Assembly (NCBI GenBank): GCA_903918555.1
Contig: CAIXEV010000175.1
Location: 1-8,301 of the forward strand
DNA from: an uncultured bacterium
Lineage (GTDB): Bacteria; Planctomycetota; Phycisphaerae; Phycisphaerales; SM1A02
Length of the DNA stretch: 8,301 nt
Reading direction: 5' to 3'
How positions within the stretch are numbered: position 1 is the first letter of the stretch; each line of letters starts with the position of its first letter. The notes below the pieces were generated by a model. That model was not told the DNA's origin. It saw nothing but the letters and a program-made list of their open reading frames with translations, and ran no database searches. The position numbers were made by a program, and so were the translations under genes. Positions 1 to 6,632 of this stretch are shown here, one piece after another.

Positions 1-1
1 C

Positions 2-208
2 ACGCGGCTCGAGACGATCGTGCCGCCGATGACGACGGGCGTCGACGGCAAGAAGCTCACCGATGCCGACCGCGCCGCGCTGCTCGCGGCGCTTGGTGCG
101 CTGAACCCGACCGATCCGTGCGGAAACGCTAGCGGCGCGGCAAACGACGCGTTCGCGGCAAAGCAGGCGGCGACGCTCGCGAAGCTCAAGGCCGGTCTTG
201 GCGGCTGA
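2..208 (+). CDS. C-terminal end of an unrecognised protein (partial, enters from the left edge)
   Basis: The frame is open from the first bases of the window to a TGA at 206-208. A GTG at 20 could in principle start a 62-residue protein, but the frame continues upstream without a stop (TRLETI before the GTG) and there is no ribosome binding site. I therefore read it as the last 68 residues of a longer gene. The visible tail is Ala/Leu/Lys-rich, has one Cys in a TDPCGN segment, and ends in an amphipathic helix-like AKLKAGLGG. No family could be recognised from this tail, so no function is proposed. It is separated by 74 bases from the methyltransferase, and no convincing terminator was seen in that gap. 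Confidence 0.55.
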   Translation, partial: TRLETIVPPMTTGVDGKKLTDADRAALLAALGALNPTDPCGNASGAANDAFAAKQAATLAKLKAGLGG

Positions 209-258
209 CGCTCGGGTTTCAACGCGCGCCCCGCGCCGCGTTCGTCGGGGGCTCGACT

Positions 259-272
259 GCTACGCTTGCCGC
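259..272 (+). promoter_or_regulatory. Putative extended -10 promoter element upstream of the methyltransferase operon
   Basis: GCTACGCTTGCCGC contains a TACGCT hexamer (261-266) 16 bases before the ATG at 283. A near copy with 12 of 14 matches occurs at 5342-5355 before the glycosyltransferase. No good -35 box is visible at the usual distance. If this is a -10, transcription would begin near 273-274 and leave a leader of only about 10 bases, which fits the absence of a Shine-Dalgarno sequence before 283. This assignment rests on recurrence and position only. Confidence 0.4.
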
Positions 273-282
273 GGCGAATCCC

Positions 283-987
283 ATGCGCACCCGCGTCCGC
301 GTACCAGAACTCATGGACGATCCCGCGCTTGACGCGGCGGCGCACGACCAGGCGCTCGCAGGACTTGCGCGGCTGAACGCGTGGTCGCGCAGCCACTGGC
401 TGCTGTGGGACGGCGTCGCGCGGCACGCGCGCGAGGTGAATGCGACCGGCCGCACGCTGCGGGTCGTCGACATCGCGACCGGTTCGGGAGACGCGCCCGT
501 CGCGATGGCGTTGCGCGCGCAGCGGCATGGATTGAAGATCGAGTGGACGCTCTGCGATGCGAGCGCGCACGCGCTCGAGGTCGCCGCGACACGGGCTGCG
601 GCCGCGGGCGTCGCCGTCACCACGGTCGTCGCCGATGCGATCGCCGCCCCGCTCCCCTGCGAAGGCGATCTCGTCACCTGCTCGCTCTTCCTGCACCACT
701 GCGACCCTGGCGACGCCACGCGCGTCCTCGCGCACATGGCCGCCGCCGCCACGCGCGCGGTCGGCGTGACAGACCTCGACCGCACGCGCCGCGGACTCGC
801 GCTCGCGTGGCTTGGTTCACGCGCGCTGAGCCGTTCAGCGATCGTGCATTTCGACGCGCTCGCGAGCGTACGCGCCGCGTTCACGCGCGACGAGATCGCG
901 GCGATCGCGCGCACGGCGGGACTTGCGGAGGTTTCCGTGCGTGCGGCGTGGCCCGCGCGCTGGACGCTGTGGTGGACGCGACCATGA
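283..987 (+). CDS. Class I SAM-dependent methyltransferase (UbiE-like), first gene of the type III PKS operon
   Basis: A 234-residue soluble protein that should transfer a methyl group from S-adenosylmethionine. The Rossmann-type SAM fold is visible: motif I VVDIATGSGD at residues 61-70, an acidic residue ending strand 2 (TLCDAS, Asp92), the VVADAIAAPLP segment at 115-125, and motif IV DLVTCSLFLHHCD at 129-141. An N-terminal helical part (PELMDDPALD...LARLNAWSR) resembles the UbiE/MenG-like group that accompanies type III PKS genes. ATG 283 is the only well-placed start; no Shine-Dalgarno is seen, but a -10-like element lies just upstream. Its stop overlaps the next start as ATGA. From context it probably methylates the polyketide product on oxygen or ring carbon. 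The acceptor cannot be read from sequence, and a role in isoprenoid quinone methylation is not excluded. Confidence 0.85.
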   Translation: MRTRVRVPELMDDPALDAAAHDQALAGLARLNAWSRSHWLLWDGVARHAREVNATGRTLRVVDIATGSGDAPVAMALRAQRHGLKIEWTLCDASAHALEVAATRAAAAGVAVTTVVADAIAAPLPCEGDLVTCSLFLHHCDPGDATRVLAHMAAAATRAVGVTDLDRTRRGLALAWLGSRALSRSAIVHFDALASVRAAFTRDEIAAIARTAGLAEVSVRAAWPARWTLWWTRP

Positions 988-2081
988 ACGACGCCACGGC
1001 ATGCGACATCGCGGTGATCGGCGCAGGACCCGCTGGAAGCTGCGCGGCGATCGCTGCTGCGCGTGCGGGCGCGCGCGTGGTGCTCGTCGACCGCTCGACG
1101 ATGCCGCGCGCGAAGGTGTGCGGCTGCTGCCTCGCTGCATCGGGCGTCGCGGCGCTCGAAGGAGCAGGCGCGGGTGAAGCGCTCGCGGACGCCGTGCCCC
1201 TGCGCGCGATTCGCGTGACGAGCCGCGCGCGGACGATGACGCTCGCGCGCGAGGCGGGCGTTGCGATCGGCCGCGAGGAACTCGACGCGCGCCTGATCGA
1301 ACTCGCGCGGCGCGCGGGCGTCGATGTGCGGCTCGAGACCTCTGCGCGGGTGACGGAAGATCGCGCGATCCAGCTCACACGCGGCGCGCGCGTCTCGACG
1401 CTGCGTGCGAACGCCATCATCGTGGCCGACGGCCTGCAGGGCGGCGCGCTCGATGATGTGCCCGGATTCGAATGGAGCATCGCGCGGCGCAGCATGATGG
1501 GCTTCGGCGCGCTGCTGCCCGCGAACGCGCTCGATTGCCCGTTCGGCGAGATCCGCATGCATGTCGCGCGCGACGGCTACATCGGCGTCGTGCGGCTGCC
1601 GTCGGGCGAACTCGATCTGGCCGCGGCGGTCGCGCCCGCGGCGCTCAAGCGCGCAGGAAACGTTGCGGCGTGCGCGCGCACGCTGCTTGCGGACGCCGCG
1701 CACGACGCGCAGGCGGTCGATCGCGCGCGCTGGCGCGGAACGCCGCAGCTGACGCGCACGCGCGCGAGCGTCGCGGCGCGCGGGATCCTCGTCGTCGGCG
1801 ACGCGGCCGGCTACATCGAGCCCTTCACGGGCGAAGGCATGTCGTGGGCGATCGCGACAGGCCTCGCGGCGGGCGAACTCGCGGCGCGCGAGCCACGCGC
1901 GCACGAGCTCTGGCCCGCGCGCTGCGCAGCGCTCGTCGCGCGCCCGAAGTGGCGTTGCCGCGCGATCGCGCTCGCGCTGCGCAGCCCGACGCTCGTCGGC
2001 GCAGCGCTTGTGATCGGTGCGCGCATGCCGCGGCCGTTCGAGCGGCTCGCGGCGCGGCTCGAAGGCGCGGTGCTGCCGTGA
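984..2081 (+). CDS. FAD-dependent oxidoreductase (geranylgeranyl reductase / aromatic hydroxylase-like)
   Basis: A 365-residue flavoprotein. FAD-binding signatures are clear: an N-terminal dinucleotide fold GAGPAG at 13-18 with the ribose-binding acidic residue Asp36, the conserved ADG at 148-150, and the second FAD motif VVGDAAGYIEPFTGEGM at 270-286. After the first fold lies PRAKVCGCCL (41-50), the KxCG signature seen in geranylgeranyl-reductase-like proteins, here with three cysteines in four positions. ATG 984 is chosen because it overlaps the methyltransferase stop by 4 bases and immediately precedes the Rossmann strand; the longer open frame upstream is antisense-type noise. Its own stop overlaps the PKS start as GTGA. 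Family members either hydroxylate aromatic rings or reduce isoprenoid double bonds. Next to a type III PKS, ring hydroxylation of the polyketide towards a quinone is the more attractive reading, but it is an inference. Confidence 0.87.
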   Translation: MNDATACDIAVIGAGPAGSCAAIAAARAGARVVLVDRSTMPRAKVCGCCLAASGVAALEGAGAGEALADAVPLRAIRVTSRARTMTLAREAGVAIGREELDARLIELARRAGVDVRLETSARVTEDRAIQLTRGARVSTLRANAIIVADGLQGGALDDVPGFEWSIARRSMMGFGALLPANALDCPFGEIRMHVARDGYIGVVRLPSGELDLAAAVAPAALKRAGNVAACARTLLADAAHDAQAVDRARWRGTPQLTRTRASVAARGILVVGDAAGYIEPFTGEGMSWAIATGLAAGELAAREPRAHELWPARCAALVARPKWRCRAIALALRSPTLVGAALVIGARMPRPFERLAARLEGAVLP

Positions 2082-3133
2082 ACGCCGCCGCGATCCGCGC
2101 GATCGGCACCGCGAACCCGCCCGAGCGCCTCACGCGCAAGGCGTGGCTTTCGTTCGCAGACCGCATCGCGCCGAGCGAAGTCTCGCGCGCGCTTCTCGCG
2201 CGGCTCGCGGAGCGGAGCGAGATCGACGAACGCGGCGCAGCCGCAGCGAGCGAACCGCCGTTCTACGCGGATGGCCTCGCTCCAGGGACGGCGGCGCGCA
2301 TGCAGCTCTGGTCGCGCGCCGCGCGCGCGATGGCCGAGGAAGCCTGCGCAAACGCGCTCGCCGCCGCCGAGGCCGACGCCTCGACCATCACGCATCTCGT
2401 CACCGCGTCGTGCACGGGATTCGAGTCGCCCGGAATCGACGCGCATCTCATCGAGCGGCTCGGGCTTTCGCGCGCCGTCGCGCGCGCCAACATCGGATTC
2501 ATGGGCTGCCACGCCGCGGTCAACGCGCTGTCGGTCGCGCGCAGCGCTGCGATCGCCGATCCGCGCGCGCGTGTCCTCGTCTGCTGCGCCGAAGTCTGCT
2601 CGGCGCACTTTCATCACAGCGCCCGCATCGATCAGTTGATCGCGAACACGCTCTTCGGCGACGGCGCCGCGGCGGTGGTCGTCGACGGCGCGACTCACGC
2701 GGCGCAGGGCGCCCCGCTGCTCGCCGCAACGCATTCGCTGCATCTCGCGAACAGCGAACGCGAGATGGCGTGGTCGATCGGCGACCACGGCTTCGAGATG
2801 ACGCTCGGCGCGCGCGTCCCCGACATCCTGCAGGCGGAAGTCGGCGCGTGGGTCGCGAGCGCGCTCGCGCCGCACGGACTTTCGGTCGGCGACATCGGCG
2901 CGTGGGCGATCCATCCCGGCGGGCCGCGCGTCATCGACTCGGTGCTCGCCTCGCTCGGGGTCGCGGCGGATGCAGGCGACGCGAGCCGCGCCGTGCTGCG
3001 CGCGCACGGCAACATGTCGAGCGCGACCCTGCTCTTCATCCTCGAGCGGTTCATGCAGGCACGCGCGCCGCGGCCGTGGGTCGGACTTGCCTTCGGCCCC
3101 GGACTTGTCGGCGAGATGCTGCTCGTGCGCTGA
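2078..3133 (+). CDS. Type III polyketide synthase (chalcone/stilbene synthase superfamily)
   Basis: A 351-residue homodimer-type condensing enzyme that would extend an acyl-CoA starter with malonyl-CoA and cyclise the chain. The catalytic triad is complete: Cys144 in GFMGCHAAVNAL, His279 in WAIHPGG and Asn312 in HGNMSSATLLFIL. The two gatekeeper phenylalanines known from chalcone synthase have counterparts in NTLFGDGAAA (Phe193) and DHGFEM (Phe239). The bacterial-type SCTGFESPGID segment (111-121) and the C-terminal FGPG loop (339-342) are also present. Length is normal for the family, slightly on the short side. The GTG at 2078 overlaps the flavoprotein stop; a GAAGG at 2061-2065 may serve as ribosome binding site. 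An open frame extending upstream to 1472 is a shadow. Starter length and cyclisation mode (alkylpyrone, alkylresorcinol or other) cannot be deduced, and no dedicated acyl-CoA ligase lies nearby. Confidence 0.93.
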   Translation: MNAAAIRAIGTANPPERLTRKAWLSFADRIAPSEVSRALLARLAERSEIDERGAAAASEPPFYADGLAPGTAARMQLWSRAARAMAEEACANALAAAEADASTITHLVTASCTGFESPGIDAHLIERLGLSRAVARANIGFMGCHAAVNALSVARSAAIADPRARVLVCCAEVCSAHFHHSARIDQLIANTLFGDGAAAVVVDGATHAAQGAPLLAATHSLHLANSEREMAWSIGDHGFEMTLGARVPDILQAEVGAWVASALAPHGLSVGDIGAWAIHPGGPRVIDSVLASLGVAADAGDASRAVLRAHGNMSSATLLFILERFMQARAPRPWVGLAFGPGLVGEMLLVR

Positions 3134-3141
3134 CGCCGCGA

Positions 3142-3147
3142 TACGAT
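3142..3147 (+). promoter_or_regulatory. Putative -10 element (TACGAT) for a leaderless transcript
   Basis: TACGAT lies in the 21-base gap between the PKS stop and the next gene. Its end is 7 bases before the ATG at 3155, which is where transcription would be expected to begin, so the mRNA could start at or next to the start codon. The ATG at 3146 overlaps this hexamer and would then be untranscribed. No convincing -35 box is visible. Support is positional only. Confidence 0.38.
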
Positions 3148-3154
3148 GTCGTCC

Positions 3155-5323
3155 ATGCGTCCTTTCGCGCGTCTTTCGGTCGTCACGCTTTCCGTCCTTC
3201 TCGCGCCGCTGGCGACGGCGCCAGCCTTTGCAGCCGCGGCCGTCGCGAGCGAGGCGACCAGCTGGTCCTCGCGCACCGAGTCGTATCTCGGCGCGGCGCG
3301 CGATCGCACGCTTGAGGCCGTGAACGCGCGCGGCATCGCGCTTCCGAAGGACTTTCTCGCATGGATCGACGGCGACGCGATCGTGCGCACGACGGTCTAC
3401 GGCTGCCGCGCCGACGCGCTGCCCGTCCTCCTCAAGCTGCGCTCGCTCGAGATCGATCTCGGCGAAGACGCCGTGCGCCGCGACTACACGCAGCTCGCGC
3501 TCGCGTTCGCGATCCAGGACTCGTACGCGAAGCGCGGCGATCAAGGCACGCCGTGGAACGACGCCGACGGCGCGCAGAACCCCGAGGCGCTGCCCGATGT
3601 GTCGCCACGCGCGCCGATCTCGCTCGAGATCCCCGGCGACCCGCGCGAGCGCGTCGACACCAAGGACGCCTCGCGCGCGCTCGACCGCGACGACCACATC
3701 GTCAACTTCCTCGAGGATCATCCTGAAATCGAAGAGGAGATCGAGGTCAAGGAACTCCCGCCGCTCGAGTACGACGAGCGCGGCATCGCGAAGCCGCAGC
3801 GCGCGGCCGTCGCCGTCAAGAAGAAGATCAAGCGCCCGCTGCGCGCAGCCGATGTGATCGCGTCGCGCGCGCTGCAGCAGGAATTCAACGCGTACATGTC
3901 CGCGCACGGCCACCCCGAGGTGACGATCGATTGCGGCGAGCGCGCGGTCTTCTGGGGCTCGACCGCCGCGATTTCCGACAAGTCGCTGCGCGACCGGATC
4001 GCCGAGGCGCACGAGCTCTTCCACGACGCCTACCGAGCGAAGGGCCGCATGCCCGCCGCGCGCGACCGCGCGCCGACCGCCGCCGAGTCGATGGCGTGGT
4101 TCATCCGCAACGACCGCTGGGCGTTCAGCGACAAGGACCGCGCTGCGCGCGAGTGGCCGCGATTTCCGCTGAACGCGCCGTGGCCGGTGCTTCTGATGCT
4201 CGCCGCCGACGACCAGCCGCTGCGCGAGCGCGAGGACATCTGGCTGAAGTTCCGCGACAACGGCGAGTTCCGCACCTACGGCGAGTACATCGGCGACATC
4301 GCGCAGCAGTTCGACATGCAGAGCGCGCGGCGCGTGGCGCCGATCGCGTTCAGCTACGGCTCGATCCAGATGATGTGGAAGGACGGCGGCGTGTGCGGCA
4401 CGATGGGCAACATCGGCGCGCGCACGCACCGCATCGTCGGCCAGCCCGCGTCGACCGCGGGGCAGCCCGGCCACTGCGCGATCGTGTTCATGGAGTACGA
4501 CGCGAAGACCAAGGAATTCCGCTGCAAGGGCGGGCAGTACGCGACTGGCGGCGACGAGGTCACCACCGTGCACGCGGGCTGGAACTACGATGACAAGGGC
4601 GGCCGCAAGCCGATGCTGTTCCACCAGTCGGTCGCGTGGGGCGTGAACGAAGGCCTTGCGGGCTTCGTCGAGTCGCTTGCGATGGTGCGCGCGTTCAACG
4701 CGATGCCGGCCGACGAGCGCGCGCGAGAGTGCGCGAGCTTCGTCAAGGCAGCGCTCGCGGAGAATGCGTTCGCGCTCGCGGCGGTGACGACCGCGCTCGA
4801 CAACGCGCCCGACGCGAAGTCGGCGCTCGCGATCGCGGATGCCTGCGCCGACAAGCTCGCGAAGTCGACCGACGAGAAGAAGCACGCGCTCTACCGCGCG
4901 GGCGTGCGCGACCTCGCGCATGCGCGCATCGAGCAGCTGCCCGCGCCTGCGACGCCCGAGGAGAACGCGCAGCTCCTCGAGGCGCTCGAGCGGCAAGGCT
5001 GCGTGAATGGCGCGCTGCTCGCCCGCTGCTGGCGCGGCGTCGGCGGCGACGACGAGTTCGTGAAGCGCTGCAAGGGCGAGATCGACGCGTATCTCGCGTC
5101 GGCCGACCGTGGCAAGGACAAGCGCGCCGCGCAGAAGTTCGCCGCCGAGATCAACGGATGGGCGAAGACGGTCGCACGCCCCGCGAAGAAGCGCTGGGCC
5201 GAGCAGCTGCTCGCGTCGTTCGAAGGCAAGGAGACCATCACCGTGCGCGGCAAGGAGCAGGTCGACCCCGCGGTCGAGGCGCTGCGCAAGATCGCAGGCG
5301 TGAAGGCGCCCGCGAAGAAGTGA
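3155..5323 (+). CDS. Exported protein with transglutaminase-like (papain-fold) core, function unknown
   Basis: Counted from ATG 3155 the protein has 722 residues. It begins with a Sec-type signal peptide: basic MRPFAR, a hydrophobic stretch to about residue 20, then an Ala-rich cleavage region near residues 26-30. The ATG at 3146 would add MSS but overlaps a -10-like element, so 3155 is preferred. The recognisable core is GGVCGTMGN (Cys414) followed by GQPGHCAIVF (His440), the Cys/His arrangement of transglutaminase-like cysteine enzymes; an HAGWNYDD stretch at 473-480 could contribute the third polar residue. Between about 178 and 230 a strongly acidic segment (EIEEEIEVKE) switches to a basic one (KKKIKR). 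The last 200 residues are helical and charged with no recognised domain. It is probably periplasmic or surface-located. The substrate is unknown, and whether it cross-links, hydrolyses or only binds is open. Confidence 0.72.
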   Translation: MRPFARLSVVTLSVLLAPLATAPAFAAAAVASEATSWSSRTESYLGAARDRTLEAVNARGIALPKDFLAWIDGDAIVRTTVYGCRADALPVLLKLRSLEIDLGEDAVRRDYTQLALAFAIQDSYAKRGDQGTPWNDADGAQNPEALPDVSPRAPISLEIPGDPRERVDTKDASRALDRDDHIVNFLEDHPEIEEEIEVKELPPLEYDERGIAKPQRAAVAVKKKIKRPLRAADVIASRALQQEFNAYMSAHGHPEVTIDCGERAVFWGSTAAISDKSLRDRIAEAHELFHDAYRAKGRMPAARDRAPTAAESMAWFIRNDRWAFSDKDRAAREWPRFPLNAPWPVLLMLAADDQPLREREDIWLKFRDNGEFRTYGEYIGDIAQQFDMQSARRVAPIAFSYGSIQMMWKDGGVCGTMGNIGARTHRIVGQPASTAGQPGHCAIVFMEYDAKTKEFRCKGGQYATGGDEVTTVHAGWNYDDKGGRKPMLFHQSVAWGVNEGLAGFVESLAMVRAFNAMPADERARECASFVKAALAENAFALAAVTTALDNAPDAKSALAIADACADKLAKSTDEKKHALYRAGVRDLAHARIEQLPAPATPEENAQLLEALERQGCVNGALLARCWRGVGGDDEFVKRCKGEIDAYLASADRGKDKRAAQKFAAEINGWAKTVARPAKKRWAEQLLASFEGKETITVRGKEQVDPAVEALRKIAGVKAPAKK

Positions 5324-5341
5324 ACGCGCGAGCATCGATCC

Positions 5342-5355
5342 GCTACACTCGCCGC
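5342..5355 (+). promoter_or_regulatory. Putative extended -10 promoter element upstream of the glycosyltransferase
   Basis: GCTACACTCGCCGC matches the element at 259-272 in 12 of 14 positions, with the hexamer TACACT at 5344-5349. A transcript from it would start near 5356, directly in front of the stem-loop at 5358-5377, and would have a leader of about 74 bases before the TTG start. There is no clear -35 box; TGAACG at 5321 has the right spacing but a poor match. Confidence 0.42.
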
Positions 5356-5357
5356 CT

Positions 5358-5385
5358 CGGGAAGCGCAGACTTCCCGCGGTTTTT
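5358..5385 (+). terminator. Stem-loop with T-run: intrinsic terminator or leader attenuator
   Basis: CGGGAAG (5358-5364) pairs perfectly with CTTCCCG (5371-5377) across a 6-base loop CGCAGA, and CGG then TTTTT (5381-5385) follows. This is the classic layout of a rho-independent terminator, and it lies 35 bases after the stop of the transglutaminase-like gene. Runs of five T are rare in this GC-rich window, which supports a function. Because a -10-like element sits just upstream, it may instead lie at the very 5' end of the glycosyltransferase mRNA. Confidence 0.6.
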
Positions 5386-5413
5386 GCCTGATCGCCCTCT
5401 CTCGAACGCATCC

Positions 5414-5419
5414 GAAAGG
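5414..5419 (+). promoter_or_regulatory. Ribosome binding site supporting the TTG start of the glycosyltransferase
   Basis: GAAAGG ends 10 bases before TTG 5430. No ATG or GTG start lies nearby in this frame, and the protein's first beta-strand (KLKVLCFCDFY) begins within a few codons of the TTG, so this site decides the start. Confidence 0.55.
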
Positions 5420-5429
5420 CCCGCCGACC

Positions 5430-6611
5430 TTGGCCGAGCGCAAGTTGAAGGTTCTCTGCTTCTGCGACTTCTACCTGCCGGGCTACCGTGCGGGTGGTCC
5501 GATCCGCACCATCGCGAACATGGTGCTGAACCTCGGCGACGAGATCGACTTTCACATCGTGACGCGCGACCGCGACTTTGGCTCGAACGAGCCGTATCGC
5601 GGCGTCGCGATCGACGCGTGGAACACCGTGGGCAAGGCGCAGGTCTTCTACGCAAGCCCGGCCTCGCTTTCGTCGGGCGCGCTGCGCCAGCTCATCTGCG
5701 CCACGCCGCACGATGTGCTGTATCTCAACAGCTTCCTCAGCCCGAAGTTCACCGCGCAGACGCTCCTCCTGCGCCGGCTCGGGCGGCTCCCCGCGAGCCC
5801 CGTCGTGCTCGCGCCGCGCGGCGAGTTTGCGCCGAGCGCGCTCGCGATCAAGCGCGGCAAGAAGAAGCTCTACCTCGCGGCGACGGGCGCGCTCGGCCTG
5901 TTCCGCGACCTGGTGTGGCAGGCGTCGAGCGAGCGCGAGGTCGAGGACATCCGCCGCGTGCAGGGCGCGCGCGCGCAGCGCATCATGGTCGCGCCCGACC
6001 TGCTTGCGCCGCCGGGCGACGCGCCGGCCGAGCGACTCACGCGTGCGCCCGGGCCGCTGCGGCTCGTCTTCCTCTCGCGCGTGTCGCCGATGAAGAACCT
6101 TGATTTCCTGCTGCGAACGCTGGCGAAATCGAGGGCGGACCTGCGGCTCTCGATCCACGGCACGCGCGACGAACCCGCGTACTGGGCGGAGTGCGAGGCG
6201 CTGATCGCGGCGCTGCCGGCGAATGTGCGCGTCGAGACCTCGGGCGCGGTCGCACCCGAGGAAGTCGCGAGCGTGTTCGCCGCGCACGATCTCTTCGTCT
6301 TCCCGACGCGCGGCGAGAACTTCGGCCATGTGATCTTCGAATCGCTCGCCGCAGGAACGCCCGTGCTTGTCTCCGACCAGACGCCGTGGCGCGCCGATTC
6401 GGCAGGAGCGCTCGAGACGCTGCCGATCACCGAGCCGTCGCCGTGGCTTGCCGCGATCGAGCGCTGGAGCGCGCTGAGCGAGGCGGAGCTTGCGGCACGG
6501 CGCGCGACGGCGGCCAGCTATGCGCGCGACTACCTCGCGACGAGCCCAGCGCTCGAGCAGAACCGCACGCTCTTCCGCGCTGCGGCCAGGCTCGGGCGCG
6601 CGGATTCCTGA
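5430..6611 (+). CDS. GT4-family (GT-B fold) glycosyltransferase
   Basis: A 393-residue cytosolic or membrane-associated glycosyltransferase. The N-terminal acceptor domain begins with a beta-strand and the glycine-rich loop YRAGGPIRTIANMV (19-32). The C-terminal nucleotide-sugar domain starts around PLRLVFLSRVSPMKNLDFLL (209-228), with Arg217 and Lys222 in the usual diphosphate-contacting positions. It carries the retaining-enzyme EX7E motif (Glu296 and Glu304 in RGENFGHVIFESLAAGTPVL). Length is normal for GT4. Start is TTG 5430, set by GAAAGG upstream and by the lack of a nearby ATG or GTG. The gene converges on the dTDP-deoxysugar genes with 21 bases between stops, so it is not in their operon, but the shared theme is cell-surface polysaccharide assembly. 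Donor and acceptor sugars cannot be read from sequence. Confidence 0.88.
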   Translation: MAERKLKVLCFCDFYLPGYRAGGPIRTIANMVLNLGDEIDFHIVTRDRDFGSNEPYRGVAIDAWNTVGKAQVFYASPASLSSGALRQLICATPHDVLYLNSFLSPKFTAQTLLLRRLGRLPASPVVLAPRGEFAPSALAIKRGKKKLYLAATGALGLFRDLVWQASSEREVEDIRRVQGARAQRIMVAPDLLAPPGDAPAERLTRAPGPLRLVFLSRVSPMKNLDFLLRTLAKSRADLRLSIHGTRDEPAYWAECEALIAALPANVRVETSGAVAPEEVASVFAAHDLFVFPTRGENFGHVIFESLAAGTPVLVSDQTPWRADSAGALETLPITEPSPWLAAIERWSALSEAELAARRATAASYARDYLATSPALEQNRTLFRAAARLGRADS

Positions 6612-6632
6612 CCGGCATCGCGCGGCCGTGCA

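Noticed and set aside
20..208. A stand-alone 62-residue small protein from GTG 20
   Set aside because: The frame is open to the left edge and no ribosome binding site precedes the GTG, so a truncated longer gene is more likely.
381..983. The open frame continuing upstream of the FAD gene start
   Set aside because: The Arg-rich translation is an out-of-frame reading of the methyltransferase. The Rossmann fold starts right after ATG 984, which overlaps the preceding stop.
219..1904. A 561-codon open frame on the - strand
   Set aside because: It is antisense to the methyltransferase and flavoprotein and has an Arg-rich composition without motifs. The sense strand carries clear SAM and FAD signatures.
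1472..2077. The open frame continuing upstream of the PKS start
   Set aside because: This is a shadow of the flavoprotein. The synthase alignment begins at GTG 2078, giving the normal family length.
637..4842. Repeated GCGATCGC palindromes (for example near 638, 893, 1048, 1852, 1965, 4834), resembling the cyanobacterial HIP1 element
   Set aside because: Nearly all are in frame as GCG-ATC-GC(N), that is Ala-Ile-Ala, so codon preference in Ala-rich proteins explains them. A count corrected for codon usage would be needed to revive the idea.
1811..5443. A 1210-codon open frame on the - strand
   Set aside because: It lies antisense to the PKS, the exported protein and part of the flavoprotein. 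Its translation is Arg/Ala/Asp-rich low-complexity with no domain, as expected opposite genes with strong GC3 bias.
6612..6632. A possible bidirectional terminator between the convergent stops
   Set aside because: Only a 4-bp CGGC/GCCG pairing is visible, with no T-run on either strand.
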